From Bacillota bacterium (GTDB taxonomy: Bacteria > Bacillota > Sulfobacillia > Sulfobacillales > Sulfobacillaceae): DNA of 64,000 nt. This document shows, in pieces, positions 25,126-33,843 of this stretch. Numbering within the stretch: the first letter of the stretch is position 1; every line of letters begins with the position of its first letter. Under the pieces are notes generated by a model. It searched no databases. It was not told where the DNA came from and was given only the letters and a program-made list of their open reading frames with translations. The translations under genes were made by a program, and so were the position numbers. Location: the NCBI GenBank assembly GCA_023511625.1, contig JAIMBD010000005.1:58502-122501 (forward strand), in the 5' to 3' direction.

Positions 25126-25593
25126 GCGTAACGATACTGCTCGGGTCTACGGCGCCGGCGTTCGCCCCAGGGGATCCCGCACGCAGGGCGCCCGGGCCGA
25201 GGCGCCGACGCCAGAAGAGACTCCGGCCGCAGGGACGCGCGAACCGGGGGGCCATTGCCAATTTCCCGCAGGAGCAAACCCGCTGCGACCCCGGTGGGGG
25301 TGGGATGCCGGAGGCCGCCAGTCGACGACTCGAGCCCAAAAATGGTCGCCAAAAACCAGGAACATCGGCCATTGTGTCGAAACATGTCAAAAAAATAACA
25401 TGCCACTGGGAAATCCGACCAGAGTGCAGGGGGCAGAGCGGGCAGACGCGAAACGGAGTACGTGGCGAGGCACCTTGGGGGGCGTATGCGCAGACCTCGG
25501 TAAGCTGCCCGCGGGGGAGAAGGCGCGATGCCTTCGCCAGACCGGTGCGGCGACGGATGACGGGCCACGAGAGAAGGGAGCGTGTTCCTGCCG
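25126..25593 (+). other. Non-coding stretch ahead of the EAL gene
   Basis: No convincing gene in either strand: open frames here have Arg/Pro/Gly-rich shadow composition and no ribosome sites. It contains a short AT island near 25370-25401 that could be a promoter, then ~190 bases of G-rich sequence with several small inverted repeats (for example GAAGGC / GCCTTC at 25518-25534). A structured 5' leader is possible, but I cannot match it to a known riboswitch. Confidence 0.5.
25372..25401 (+). promoter_or_regulatory. Promoter candidate for the EAL gene
   Basis: TTGTGT (25372-25377), 18-base spacer, TAACAT (25396-25401), in the only AT-rich island of this gap. It would give a leader of about 185 bases. 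Confidence 0.4.
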
Positions 25594-27129
25594 ATGACGC
25601 GTTTGGAGGAAGGGATCGGTGCGGGGGCCAAAGCCGGGACGGTCAAGCCCGATGCCCCAAGGAAGAGGCAGGGAAGGGTTTCGGGCGCCGCCACCGGCGG
25701 AACAGCCCAAGACCCGGCGGGATCCGGAGTCGTGGTCGTATTCGGTCCCTGCGCCGGCGCGGCGTGGGAAGCTGGCAGAGGGGGCGGGAGCTGGCCCCAG
25801 TGGTTGCCCGGGACTCCCCGGCGACTGCCCGGAGTCGCGGGGTTTGTGTGCTTTGCCGCGGGCGTGGAGGCGACCGACGCGGCGTCTTGGGCGGCCGGAC
25901 TGTATTTCCGATTGAACCGCTTAAGCCACCGCGCCGGCTGGGTCTCCTCCGGAGGGCTCGCCATGGGCTTTGCCGCCGGGCCGTGGGATCGCAAGACTCG
26001 CCATGCCGCCATCCGCGCGTGGATGGCGGCGCGTGCCTACCCGCAAGGGGCGTTGATCGGGACGCAGGGCGGAAGATCTGAAGACGCCTGGCTCCGTTAC
26101 GCGGCGCGGCGGCTCTGGCACCAGTGGCCGCAACCTGCCGTCTTGGTGGAGGGGGACGGGCGCATCGCTTGGGCCAACCCGGCGGCCCGCCGAGAACTGA
26201 GGAACCTCCGGGAGGGGGAGCTGGGGCGGCCCTGGCAAGCCACCATGCCGGAAGGACCGGGCGGTTTCTGCTTGGACGGCCAAGAGGGGCAGGGGTGGCG
26301 CGGATGGGCTCTGATGGGGCAGCCGGCGGCTTCCGCGATCCCGGTGTCGGGACCTTCTCGGGATGCGGGCTGGTGGGTGACGTGGCGGCCCACGGTGCCG
26401 GTCCCAAAGGCCCGCAGGGCTTCGCGGATTCTCGAAGGGATCCAGCTGGCGGTAGCCTTTCAGCCCATCTGGAATCTTAAGACCGGGGGACGCCTCGGGT
26501 ACGAGGCCCTCATTCGTCCCCGGCGCGACGGGCAGCCGCTATCGCCCCGCGAGTGGTTTGCCTGGGCCAAACAACTCGGGGAGGAGACGGTGGCCGATTT
26601 GGCGGCCCTGCGGCGGGTGGCCGAAGAGGCGGCTAGATGCGGGCCCTGGTCGGCTGCGTGCCGGCTATTCTTTAATCTTCGCGTTGGGACCGTGGCCGAC
26701 GAGAGCGCGTGGCGCGCCGTCCAGAGCCTGTGGGCCTCCTTTCCGCCGCAGGCCTTAGTGCTGGAGGTGGGCGAAGAGGGCCATCCCGAGCTCCTTCGGG
26801 TGTGGGTGCGGCGGCTTGCCGTGCGGGACTGGGCCATTGCCCTGGACGACTTCGGCGTCGGAGCCGAGGACCTCTATCGGCTCTTGGCCCTTCGGCCGGA
26901 GTGGATCAAGATCGACCGCGCGCTGGTGGCCCGAGCTCCCGAGGACCCGCGCGCCGAGAGCCTCATCCTGGGTATGGTCCGCTGGGCCCATCTCTACGAT
27001 ATCCGCGTGATCGCCGAAGGGGTACAGACGCCAGAAGAACTCGAAGCGGTGCAGGCGGCCGGGGTAGACGCGGGGCAAGGATTTTACTGGGGCCGGCCTG
27101 GACCGTGGCCGGACGTGGCGCCGCCTTAA
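25594..27129 (+). CDS. EAL-domain cyclic-di-GMP phosphodiesterase
   Basis: A ~511-residue protein. Residues ~282-505 are an EAL domain with its catalytic set intact: E304 in YEALIR, N361 (FFNL), E391 (LEVGE), D418/D419 (LDDFG), K439 (WIKID), E475 (IAEGVQT) and Q495 (GQGFYWG). It should hydrolyse c-di-GMP to pGpG. Residues ~178-270 look PAS-like (AVLVEGDGRIAWANPAARREL). The first ~170 residues are low-complexity then weakly folded, without membrane helices or a GGDEF domain. ATG 25594 is used; AAGGGAG is 13 bases upstream, and GTG 25582 is an alternative. It may control the adjacent polysaccharide loci. Confidence 0.9.
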   Translation: MTRLEEGIGAGAKAGTVKPDAPRKRQGRVSGAATGGTAQDPAGSGVVVVFGPCAGAAWEAGRGGGSWPQWLPGTPRRLPGVAGFVCFAAGVEATDAASWAAGLYFRLNRLSHRAGWVSSGGLAMGFAAGPWDRKTRHAAIRAWMAARAYPQGALIGTQGGRSEDAWLRYAARRLWHQWPQPAVLVEGDGRIAWANPAARRELRNLREGELGRPWQATMPEGPGGFCLDGQEGQGWRGWALMGQPAASAIPVSGPSRDAGWWVTWRPTVPVPKARRASRILEGIQLAVAFQPIWNLKTGGRLGYEALIRPRRDGQPLSPREWFAWAKQLGEETVADLAALRRVAEEAARCGPWSAACRLFFNLRVGTVADESAWRAVQSLWASFPPQALVLEVGEEGHPELLRVWVRRLAVRDWAIALDDFGVGAEDLYRLLALRPEWIKIDRALVARAPEDPRAESLILGMVRWAHLYDIRVIAEGVQTPEELEAVQAAGVDAGQGFYWGRPGPWPDVAPP

Positions 27130-27322
27130 TCGCGGCCGTGGGTCCGGTTCGTCGCGATCCTATCTCGGACGTTCAACCCGTCGAGACTCCCCACTGCCAA
27201 ACTCCCATCCCTCGCTCGGGGCATAGGGGTGGCTTCCTGGATACAAAATCCGCACGATAGATGCTTCGGAGGGCCGCCGCACCGACGATGGCGTGGTACC
27301 GCCAGGAAACGGGAGGACGGCA

Positions 27323-27840
27323 ATGGATTGGCGGTCGGGGTGGTACGAGGCCCTGGCCGTGATGGCGACCAACGCCGGGGAGGGACCAGACGCGGAGATG
27401 GCCTCCAAAGGGGTTGCAAGCACCGGCCGATGCCGAAGTGGCGGGGTGGGTGTTGCCCGAACCGGTCGGGGGCGAGCCGGCGAGGTGGGCGACGAGGGTC
27501 GAGGTGCTGGAGCAGGTGGGCGTTGCCGATGTGCACTGTCGTGCGCCTGGTGGCGGTGGTTGCGGTCGTGGCCAATGCGTCAGAGGCGCCGGTGAACGAA
27601 TGGGCCCCCGCGTGGGCCGCCGGCCGGCGTTGGGCCGTGATGGCCTTGAGCGAGCCGGGGACCAGCGCCCAGGGTTACCGCGCCCAAAAGCCGGCCGAGG
27701 CGTCAATAGAAATGCGGCTCGGTGCGGTGCCCGCCTTGTCCGACCAACGCGTGGGAAGGGGGAGAGGCTCAAGAGGCGGTCGTGTTTGAGGAAGTGGCGC
27801 TCCATTTCTTGTTGGGCGTCGCTGTGCGCCGTGGGCATCA
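27323..27840 (+). pseudogene. Frameshifted gene remnant, family not recognised
   Basis: Starting at ATG 27323 behind GGGAGG, coding-like sequence can be followed through three frame changes: MDWRSGWYEALAVMATNAG, then near 27412 into APADAEVAGWVLPEPVGG, near 27535 into VVANASEAPVNEWAPAWAAG, and near 27765 into EEVALHFLLGVAVRRG. Each part has normal protein composition and stops out of frame. Two breaks coincide with G-runs (27410-27413 and 27757-27761), so single-base insertions in a living gene or sequencing errors are both possible. No homologue recognised. The remaining gap bases 27130-27322 and 27841-27998 hold nothing I can identify. Confidence 0.4.
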
Positions 27841-27998
27841 CCCAGGCTCCCCAGGGAGGTGGGGCGGCGGGCTCGGGTGGACAAGCACCGGCAGGTGGAC
27901 TCTGGCCTCGCTCACGTCCGCCGGGTCCTCCGCGACCCCCCAACGGGTAGGCGACCTCGGGGCGGCCACCCGGGTCCGTCGGCAGTCTCGGCGCGGCC

Positions 27999-28994
27999 TT
28001 AGTCGGCGGTGGACGGAGCGGGCCGGCTGACATCCCCCAAGGGTTGCCACCAGTCGGGATGGGTGCGATACCAGTGGACGGTAGCGGCCAGGGCTTCGGG
28101 CCAGGTATGGCGCGGGCGCCAGTCGAGTTCGGTTTCGGCGCGCGTGGGGTCGAGGGCGTAGCGGCGGTCGTGACCGGGGCGGTCGGCGACGGGGACCACC
28201 AGATCCGGCGAGCGGCCTAACAAAGCGAGGATGGCCTCGGCCACTTCGCGGTTGGTGCGGAGGTTGCGGGCGCCGAGATGGTAGATGCGCCCGGGGCGGC
28301 CGCGGGTGAGAACCGCCCAGACGCCTTCGACGTGGTCGTCCACGTAGATCCAGTCGCGGACGTTTAAGCCGTCGCCGTACAGGGGGCAGGGTTTTTGGGC
28401 CAAGGCCCGGGTGATGAAGAGGGGGATGAGTTTCTCCGGGTACTGGTACGGCCCGTAGTTGTTGGTGCAGCGGGTGATGTTGACCGGGACGCCGTAGGTC
28501 TTGGCGTAGGCCAAGACCAGAAGGTCGGCGGCGGCCTTGGAGGCGGCGTAGGGGCTCGAGGGGTCGAGCGGATCCTCTTCGCGCGCCGCGCCCTCCGAGA
28601 TGCTGCCGTACACCTCGTCGGTCGAGATCTGGACGAACCGGCCGATCCCCCAGCGGCGTGCGGCGTGCAGGAGGACCTCCGTGCCGCGCACGTTGGTCTC
28701 GATAAACGGCGCGGCGTCGGCGATGGACCGGTCGACGTGGGTCTCGGCGGCGAAGTTCAGGACGGCGTCGAACGGCGCTGCGCGGAAGAGCGCCTCGACG
28801 GCGGACGCGTCGGCCACCGACGCCTTCACCCAGCGGTAACGGGGGGACGGCAGCACCGGCTCGAGGTTGTGGGGGTTGCCGGCGTAGGTCCACGCATCGA
28901 GGTTGACCACCTCGGCGTGGGGGTGGGTTGCCAACAGGAAACGCACCATGGCCGAGCCGATGAAGCCCAGCCCGCCTGTGACCAGAAGGCGCAT
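27999..28994 (-). CDS. rmlB: dTDP-glucose 4,6-dehydratase
   Basis: A 331-residue extended SDR enzyme, usual length. NAD site TGGLGFIG (6-13), DTDP-type active site STDEVYG with T125-D126-E127, and Y149-x3-K153 (YAASK) are all present; NFAAETHVDRSI and RCTNNYGPYQ are diagnostic of RmlB. It converts dTDP-glucose to dTDP-4-keto-6-deoxyglucose in the cytoplasm. The ATG at 28994 follows AAGGAGG with a 6-base spacer. Last of three minus-strand genes in the order rmlA, rmlC-like, rmlB. Confidence 0.96.
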   Translation of the reverse strand: MRLLVTGGLGFIGSAMVRFLLATHPHAEVVNLDAWTYAGNPHNLEPVLPSPRYRWVKASVADASAVEALFRAAPFDAVLNFAAETHVDRSIADAAPFIETNVRGTEVLLHAARRWGIGRFVQISTDEVYGSISEGAAREEDPLDPSSPYAASKAAADLLVLAYAKTYGVPVNITRCTNNYGPYQYPEKLIPLFITRALAQKPCPLYGDGLNVRDWIYVDDHVEGVWAVLTRGRPGRIYHLGARNLRTNREVAEAILALLGRSPDLVVPVADRPGHDRRYALDPTRAETELDWRPRHTWPEALAATVHWYRTHPDWWQPLGDVSRPAPSTAD

Positions 28995-29016
28995 CACCAG
29001 CCTCCTTCGCGATACG

Positions 29017-29487
29017 TTAGCGGAACCGCGTGGTCCAGTCGAATCCGATGGTGGGGTCATCCCAGGGGATGCGGCGCTCGTCGGGGTCCTCCCGCCGGTA
29101 GGACTCGGTGGTGAAGTAGAGGATGGTGGCGGGGGTCGTCCCCAGCACGCGGTAGCCGTGCGCGACGCCGACCGGGATGAGGATCAAGATGGGGTGATGT
29201 TCGCCGGCGTAGAGCACCTGGGTAATCCCATGGGTCGGCGAATCCGGGCGGCGGTCGTAGAGGACCACCTGGGCCATGCCGGAGGGGAAGAACCAGAGGT
29301 CGTCCTGCCGCTCGTGATAGTGGAAGGCCTTGATTACTCCGGGGTAGCTCATCGACAACGACGCCTGCCCAAAGCGGCGCAAAAGGCCATCGTCGTCGCG
29401 CAAGATCTCTTGGAAAAAGCCGCGGTCGTCATGATGGCGGACCAGGGGCTTGACGACGACGCCGGCAATGGTCCCGAACGTACTCAC
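29017..29487 (-). CDS. RmlC-like dTDP-4-keto-6-deoxysugar epimerase/isomerase
   Basis: A 156-residue cupin-fold protein of the dTDP-sugar isomerase superfamily, shorter than the usual ~180. HDDRGFFQEILR, QASLSMSYPGVIKAFHYHERQDDLWFF and GVAHGYRVLG mark the fold; the His of AFHYH fits the catalytic base position. The usual Q-x-K-L-V segment is replaced by QDDLWFF, so it may make a sugar other than dTDP-4-ketorhamnose. GTG start with AAGGAGG 6 bases upstream. It lies between rmlA and rmlB in the same operon, 22 bases before the rmlB start. Confidence 0.85.
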   Translation of the reverse strand: MSTFGTIAGVVVKPLVRHHDDRGFFQEILRDDDGLLRRFGQASLSMSYPGVIKAFHYHERQDDLWFFPSGMAQVVLYDRRPDSPTHGITQVLYAGEHHPILILIPVGVAHGYRVLGTTPATILYFTTESYRREDPDERRIPWDDPTIGFDWTTRFR

Positions 29488-29542
29488 GACATTCCTCCTT
29501 TCCGCGTTAAGGCGCCGCGAGGCGCGCCTCTAAGGGCCCGCC

Positions 29543-30616
29543 TTACAGGTCGATCCGGCTGTGGTCGCCCAGCACGAGGCGCAAGGCGCGCGGGCGCCTC
29601 GGGCCGCCCGCGACCACGACGCCTTGGCCGATGAGGCTCTGGTCGACGCGGAGGGCGAGGTCGACCAGGTGGCTGTCTTGGAGGATCACGCTGTGTTCCA
29701 CCTCGGCGGTGCGCACCACCACGCGGGGGCCGATGGCCGTGTAGGGGCCGACGTAGGCGTCGACGAGTTCGGCCCCTTCCCCGACGATGACCGGGCCCCG
29801 GAGGTGGCTGCGCACCACCCGCACCCTGGGGCCGAGGTGCACGCGCCCGGTCAAGGTCGAATCGGGGCTGACCTCCGCAGTGGGATCGCAGTAGGGCACG
29901 AGGTCTTCCAAGACCAACCGATTGGCCTCCAGCACGTCTTCCGGACGGCCGGTGTCCTTCCACCATCCTTCGACCTCGGCGGCGTCCACGGGGAGGTTCC
30001 AGTCGATGAGGGTCTGGATGGCGTCGGTGATCTCAAGCTCCCCGCGCCAGGACGGGCGCAAGGTGCGGATGGCGGCGTGGATCACGGGGGCAAAGCAGTA
30101 GGCGCCCACCAGGGCGAGGTTTGAGGGCGGCGGGTCGGGTTTTTCCAGGAGCCGCACCACCCGCCCGTTTTCGACCACGGCCACGCCGAACGGCCGGGGG
30201 TCCGGTACGGCGGTCAAGAGGATGGTGGCCGAGAACTGTCCCCGGGCAAACCGCTCCACCAGCGTCTTGAGCCCGCCGCGCAAAAGGTTGTCGCCCAGCA
30301 TCATGAGAAAGGGGGCGTCGCCCAAGAAGGGCTCGGCGGTCTTAACGGCGTGCGCCAAGCCCAGGGGGGCCGACTGCGGGAGGTAGGTGAAGCGGCAGCC
30401 GAACCGGCTGCCATCCCCGAGCGCGGCGCGCACGGCGGGGCCGGTCTCGCCGACGATGACGCCGATGTCGGTGACGCCGGCGTCGACCATGGCCTCGACG
30501 GCGTAAAATAAGATGGGGCGGTTGGCCACAGGGATGAGCTGCTTTGCGCCGGTGTAAGTAAGCGGCCTCAAGCGCGACCCCGTACCTCCCGCCAAGAGCA
30601 ACCCTTTCAGTTCCAT
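29543..30616 (-). CDS. rmlA: Glucose-1-phosphate thymidylyltransferase, long form
   Basis: A 357-residue nucleotidyltransferase making dTDP-glucose from dTTP and glucose-1-phosphate. The signature LLLAGGTGSRLRPLT (6-20), KQLIPVANRPI, MLGDNLL and GELEITDAIQTLI with VEGWWKDTGRPEDVLEAN are present. The C-terminal ~110 residues are left-handed beta-helix hexapeptide-type repeats (GPVIVGEGAELVDAYVGPYTAIG), the layout of the long RmlA/RmlA3 group in Gram-positives and archaea. The ATG begins MELKGLLLAGG; a longer frame upstream has no support. First gene of the minus-strand dTDP-sugar operon. Confidence 0.94.
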   Translation of the reverse strand: MELKGLLLAGGTGSRLRPLTYTGAKQLIPVANRPILFYAVEAMVDAGVTDIGVIVGETGPAVRAALGDGSRFGCRFTYLPQSAPLGLAHAVKTAEPFLGDAPFLMMLGDNLLRGGLKTLVERFARGQFSATILLTAVPDPRPFGVAVVENGRVVRLLEKPDPPPSNLALVGAYCFAPVIHAAIRTLRPSWRGELEITDAIQTLIDWNLPVDAAEVEGWWKDTGRPEDVLEANRLVLEDLVPYCDPTAEVSPDSTLTGRVHLGPRVRVVRSHLRGPVIVGEGAELVDAYVGPYTAIGPRVVVRTAEVEHSVILQDSHLVDLALRVDQSLIGQGVVVAGGPRRPRALRLVLGDHSRIDL

Positions 30617-30732
30617 GCCTCGCTGTCTGACCCCCGATACGACCGCATTCGCCTCCACTATACCACAGGGCTCCAAAGCAGGGGCTCCGGGCATCGGTTC
30701 TTGCAGTCGCGACCTTGGGCGGGAGGGCTCGG

Positions 30733-30909
30733 TCACGAATGGGCCGGTTCAGGCTCCCAACCGGAGTCCTGCCCCTCCTCGGGCCATCCCACAAAGTCGC
30801 AGTCAGGATAGTTGTCGCAAAGGTAGTAGGGGTCGCCGGTCTTTTGGTGGGTGCGCAGGCGCAGCGGTGCCCGGCGGCAACGCGGACAGGTGCGGGCAGG
30901 TTCGGTCAT
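30733..30909 (-). CDS. Small zinc-ribbon protein
   Basis: A 58-residue protein with one zinc ribbon, C8-x2-C11 and C31-x5-C37 (CDNYPDCDF), closely resembling the topoisomerase I C-terminal zinc finger (zf-C4_Topoisom). It is a free-standing unit with AGGAGAGG before the ATG. A nucleic-acid-binding or adaptor role is plausible but unproven. It is upstream of rmlA on the same strand, separated by 116 bases. Confidence 0.75.
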   Translation of the reverse strand: MTEPARTCPRCRRAPLRLRTHQKTGDPYYLCDNYPDCDFVGWPEEGQDSGWEPEPAHS

Positions 30910-31147
30910 ACCATCCTCTCCTCTTCCGTGGCGGAACCAAAGGCCAACGGCCAGACTCCGTCGGGACCCCTGGCGGCCCGTCGTTCTGGGCTTTTGGGGC
31001 CCGGAACTCCCTCTCATCATGCGGGGTGTCGGGGGCGTTGTCAAAGATTTCCGCGAAATTTGAGGCCTCTTGGAGGCACAAAGCCGTCAGAGGCTGCCCT
31101 CGGAGCCGGCGCGGGATCCGTTTGGGAGCAGGCGGAGGTACGGAAGG

Positions 31148-32074
31148 TCAGTCGGCGAAGAGCGCCGTCGAGAGGTAGCGCTCCCCGTTATCGGGCAGGA
31201 TGACCACGGCCAACTTGCCCCGGTGTTGGGGGCGGCTGAGGACCACTGCGGCGGCTTTGAGAGCGGCGCCTGAGGAGATGCCGACCAGGATGCCTTCTTC
31301 CCGCGCGATGCGGCGGGCCTCGAAGAAAGCGTCCTCGTTGGAGACCGCTACCACCTCGTCCACCAGGTCGGCCCGGTATACGGCAGGGACGAACCCGGCC
31401 CCAATGCCCTGAATCTTGTGGATGCCCGGTTTTCCCCCCGAGAGTACCGGCGAGGCAGCCGGTTCCACGGCCACCGACCAAAAACCTGGCTTGCGGGCCT
31501 TGAGCACTTCGCTGACCCCCGAGATGGTGCCGCCGGTGCCGACTCCGGCCACCAGCACCTCGACGCGGCCGTCGGTGTCGCGCCAAATCTCCTCGGCGGT
31601 GGTGGCGCGGTGCACGGCGGGGTTGGCGGGATTCTGAAACTGTTGGGGGATAAAGGCTTTGGGCAGTTGGGCAGCCAACTCCTCCGCCTTGCGGATGGCA
31701 CCCTGCATGCCCTGGGCGGCAGGCGTCAAGACCAGCTCGGCGCCATAGGCGTGCAAGAGTTCGCGCCGCTCGAGACTGGCCGATTCGGGCATGGTCAGGA
31801 TGAGGCGGTAGCCTTTGACGGCGGCGACCAGCGCCAAGGCGATACCGGTGTTGCCGCTGGTGGGTTCGATGATTACCGTGTCGCGGTCCAGGCGCCCCTC
31901 GCGCTCGGCGGCCTCAATCATGGAGAGCCCGATGCGATCTTTGACGCTCCCTGCCGGGTTGAACCCCTCGAGCTTTCCTACCACCTCAGCACCGGTGGTC
32001 TCCGACAGCCGGCGCAATCGAACCAACGGCGTATTGCCGATGAGGGCGGTCATATCGGGCGCAATCCGGGCCAC
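31148..32074 (-). CDS. cysK: Cysteine synthase A
   Basis: A 308-residue PLP enzyme of the O-acetylserine sulfhydrylase family. The PLP lysine is K45 in [11 protein letters not shown], the substrate loop TSGNTG is at 72-77, and [16 protein letters not shown] with GISSGAAL binds the cofactor phosphate. Full length and colinear with CysK. It makes cysteine from O-acetylserine and sulfide. GTG start with AAGGAGGGGG; the leader contains a small hairpin CTCCGC / GCGGAG (32108-32125). Monocistronic and divergent from the MHS transporter. Confidence 0.95.
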   Translation of the reverse strand: MARIAPDMTALIGNTPLVRLRRLSETTGAEVVGKLEGFNPAGSVKDRIGLSMIEAAEREGRLDRDTVIIEPTSGNTGIALALVAAVKGYRLILTMPESASLERRELLHAYGAELVLTPAAQGMQGAIRKAEELAAQLPKAFIPQQFQNPANPAVHRATTAEEIWRDTDGRVEVLVAGVGTGGTISGVSEVLKARKPGFWSVAVEPAASPVLSGGKPGIHKIQGIGAGFVPAVYRADLVDEVVAVSNEDAFFEARRIAREEGILVGISSGAALKAAAVVLSRPQHRGKLAVVILPDNGERYLSTALFAD

Positions 32075-32414
32075 ACCTCATCCCCCTCCTTAGGGTCGCA
32101 CAGCGCTCCGCACGGGCGCGGAGGGCTTGACCCCTCTCGCCTTTAGTCTACCGCCTTTTAATGCGCGAAGAAACCCAAGGCGGGGGCGAATTGCGCGCGA
32201 AGCGTCGGCACCGCAAATCCTGCGCCACCCAAAGCAGCCGGGACGTAACCCGGGCCGAAGGGCAAGCGGCGGCAAACGCGAAGGTTAGAAAAAGATTGCC
32301 ATTAAAGCAAAAGACGATATGATGACAATAGTGTGGGAAACGAAGAGAATGGCCCGCCCAAGCCGAGGCCGGTGGGCAGCTGCTATCGGTGCAGGGAGGC
32401 GAAGGAGGCGACAG
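32075..32414. other. Divergent intergenic region, cysK and MHS transporter
   Basis: Holds the cysK leader (minus strand, with a hairpin at 32108-32125) and, to the right, a good + strand promoter at 32296-32323. No gene is seen. Confidence 0.6.
32296..32323 (+). promoter_or_regulatory. Sigma-A-type promoter for the MHS transporter
   Basis: TTGCCA (32296-32301), 16-base spacer, TATGAT (32318-32323), in a locally AT-rich segment 92 bases before the transporter ATG. Confidence 0.65.
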
Positions 32415-33782
32415 ATGATGGCAGAGTCCGCCCCTCGAGAATCCTCGGGGGTATCTGGCGATCAGCTCAGGGCCCTTCTGGGCGGCTGGTTGACGTTGTT
32501 GTTGGGGGCGTACGAGGCGTTCTTGCCGTTGATCGTGCTACCGGTGGCGCTGGCCTACTTTGAGCCGCCCACCCTGCCGGCGGTGGTGCGGGTGACCTTG
32601 GTCAACCTGGTCTTCGCCTTATCGGTGGTAGCCTCCCCCGTGGGCGGGCTATTAATCGGGCCGCTCGGGGATCGGGTCGGGCGCCGGCGGGTGTTGGTCA
32701 TCACCAACGTGGCCTACGCCGTCAGCGCGGTCATCATCACCATCCTGCCGGGGTTTAAAACCTGGGGATATGCCTCGATCGCCTTGTTGCTGTTCTTGCG
32801 GCTCGCTACCGGCGCCTTTGCCACGGCCGGCGGGGGCGGCGTGGTGGTGGCGTTCGAGCGCAGCCGCCAGCACCTGAGGGGACTCATCGGCGGCATCCTC
32901 GGGGTGTCAGGCACCACGGCCATCATCCTGTTGAGCGGGCTGACGGCCTGGATCACGGCCGTGGTGCCGCTGCCGGCCTATGTGGCCTGGGCGTGGCACA
33001 TCCCCTTTTACGTCGGCTCGGCCTTGGCCCTGGTCGACCTCTGGGTGGTCAGCCGCATCCGCGAGGTCGAGTACTTCACCAGCCACCGCCCGGCGCGCAG
33101 GGCCACCCTGCGCCAACTGGTCACGCCGCGGTACCGGCGGGCCTTCATCCAGGGGCTTATCCTTTACACGGGATACTTTCTGACCGTCGACGCCGTGGTG
33201 GGATTCATGCCGTCGCTCCTGGAGACGTTCCTGCACGAGCCGCCGAGCGGCGTCTCCACCATGGTGCTGCTCGGCAACGTGGCCATATTGGTCTTTGGGA
33301 TTGCCATGGGTGCCATCAGTCAACGCATCGGCCGGCGACTGGCCCTGGCCCTGGGTGGGGCGTGGATCCTGGTGGTGGCGATTCCGCTTTACTACTTCCT
33401 GATTCGCGCCGCCGCCGGCCACGCCCCGTTTGCGACCGTGGCCGCCTTGGGCGTAGCCACGAGCGTGTTCGCCGTGGTGCCGTTCTCGGGTATGGTCATC
33501 ACCTATCTGGCCGAACGCTTTCCGCTCAACATCCGCGCCACGGCCGTCAGCGCCATCGGGGGACTCGGCATCGTGGTGCCCGGCTTTTACACCTTCTATC
33601 TGTTGGGACTCTCCCACCTCTTGCCGTATCAGTATACCGTCCTGGTGTTGGTCGGCATCGGAGGGGCCCTCACCTTGGGGGCGATGGCGTTGGGGCCAGA
33701 GACCCGGCACGTCGACATTCTCGCCGTCGAAGAGGCAGAGGCGGCGCCGAGCGCTGCCGTGACCGAAGAACCGGTGTCGTAA
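32415..33782 (+). CDS. MFS transporter, metabolite:H+ symporter (MHS) type
   Basis: A 455-residue, 12-helix transporter. GGLLIGPLGDRVGRRRVLV is the MHS form of MFS motif A; RLATGAFATAGGGGVVVAFERS is the MHS version of the helix 4-5 region, and FSGMVITYLAERFPLNIRATAVSA the helix 10-11 region. MHS members bring in organic acids, aromatic acids or osmolytes with protons. ATG 32415 follows AAGGAGG by 6 bases. It leads into the Rieske oxygenase gene 61 bases downstream, so it may import that enzyme's substrate. Confidence 0.9.
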   Translation: MMAESAPRESSGVSGDQLRALLGGWLTLLLGAYEAFLPLIVLPVALAYFEPPTLPAVVRVTLVNLVFALSVVASPVGGLLIGPLGDRVGRRRVLVITNVAYAVSAVIITILPGFKTWGYASIALLLFLRLATGAFATAGGGGVVVAFERSRQHLRGLIGGILGVSGTTAIILLSGLTAWITAVVPLPAYVAWAWHIPFYVGSALALVDLWVVSRIREVEYFTSHRPARRATLRQLVTPRYRRAFIQGLILYTGYFLTVDAVVGFMPSLLETFLHEPPSGVSTMVLLGNVAILVFGIAMGAISQRIGRRLALALGGAWILVVAIPLYYFLIRAAAGHAPFATVAALGVATSVFAVVPFSGMVITYLAERFPLNIRATAVSAIGGLGIVVPGFYTFYLLGLSHLLPYQYTVLVLVGIGGALTLGAMALGPETRHVDILAVEEAEAAPSAAVTEEPVS

Positions 33783-33843
33783 TCGCCTGGCATGTGGAGG
33801 ATCCCAGGCATGGACCGAGGATAGCGAGAGGAGGCACGGCACG

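Noticed and set aside
25401..25593. Cyclic-di-GMP (GEMM-I) or cobalamin riboswitch before the EAL gene
   Set aside because: Some words (GGGCAGAC, GCGAAACGG, GGTAAGCTGCC) look suggestive, but the invariant GCAAA, ACGCAAAGCC and receptor segments are not in order. Only a covariance search could revive it.
24891..26012. Minus-strand 373-codon frame overlapping hsp20 and the EAL gene
   Set aside because: Arg/Pro/Ser-rich shadow composition, no motif, antisense to recognised genes.
27173..28033. Minus-strand 286-codon frame across the gap beside rmlB
   Set aside because: Pro/Arg/Gly-rich composition with no motif; the + strand shows better coding signal, though frameshifted.
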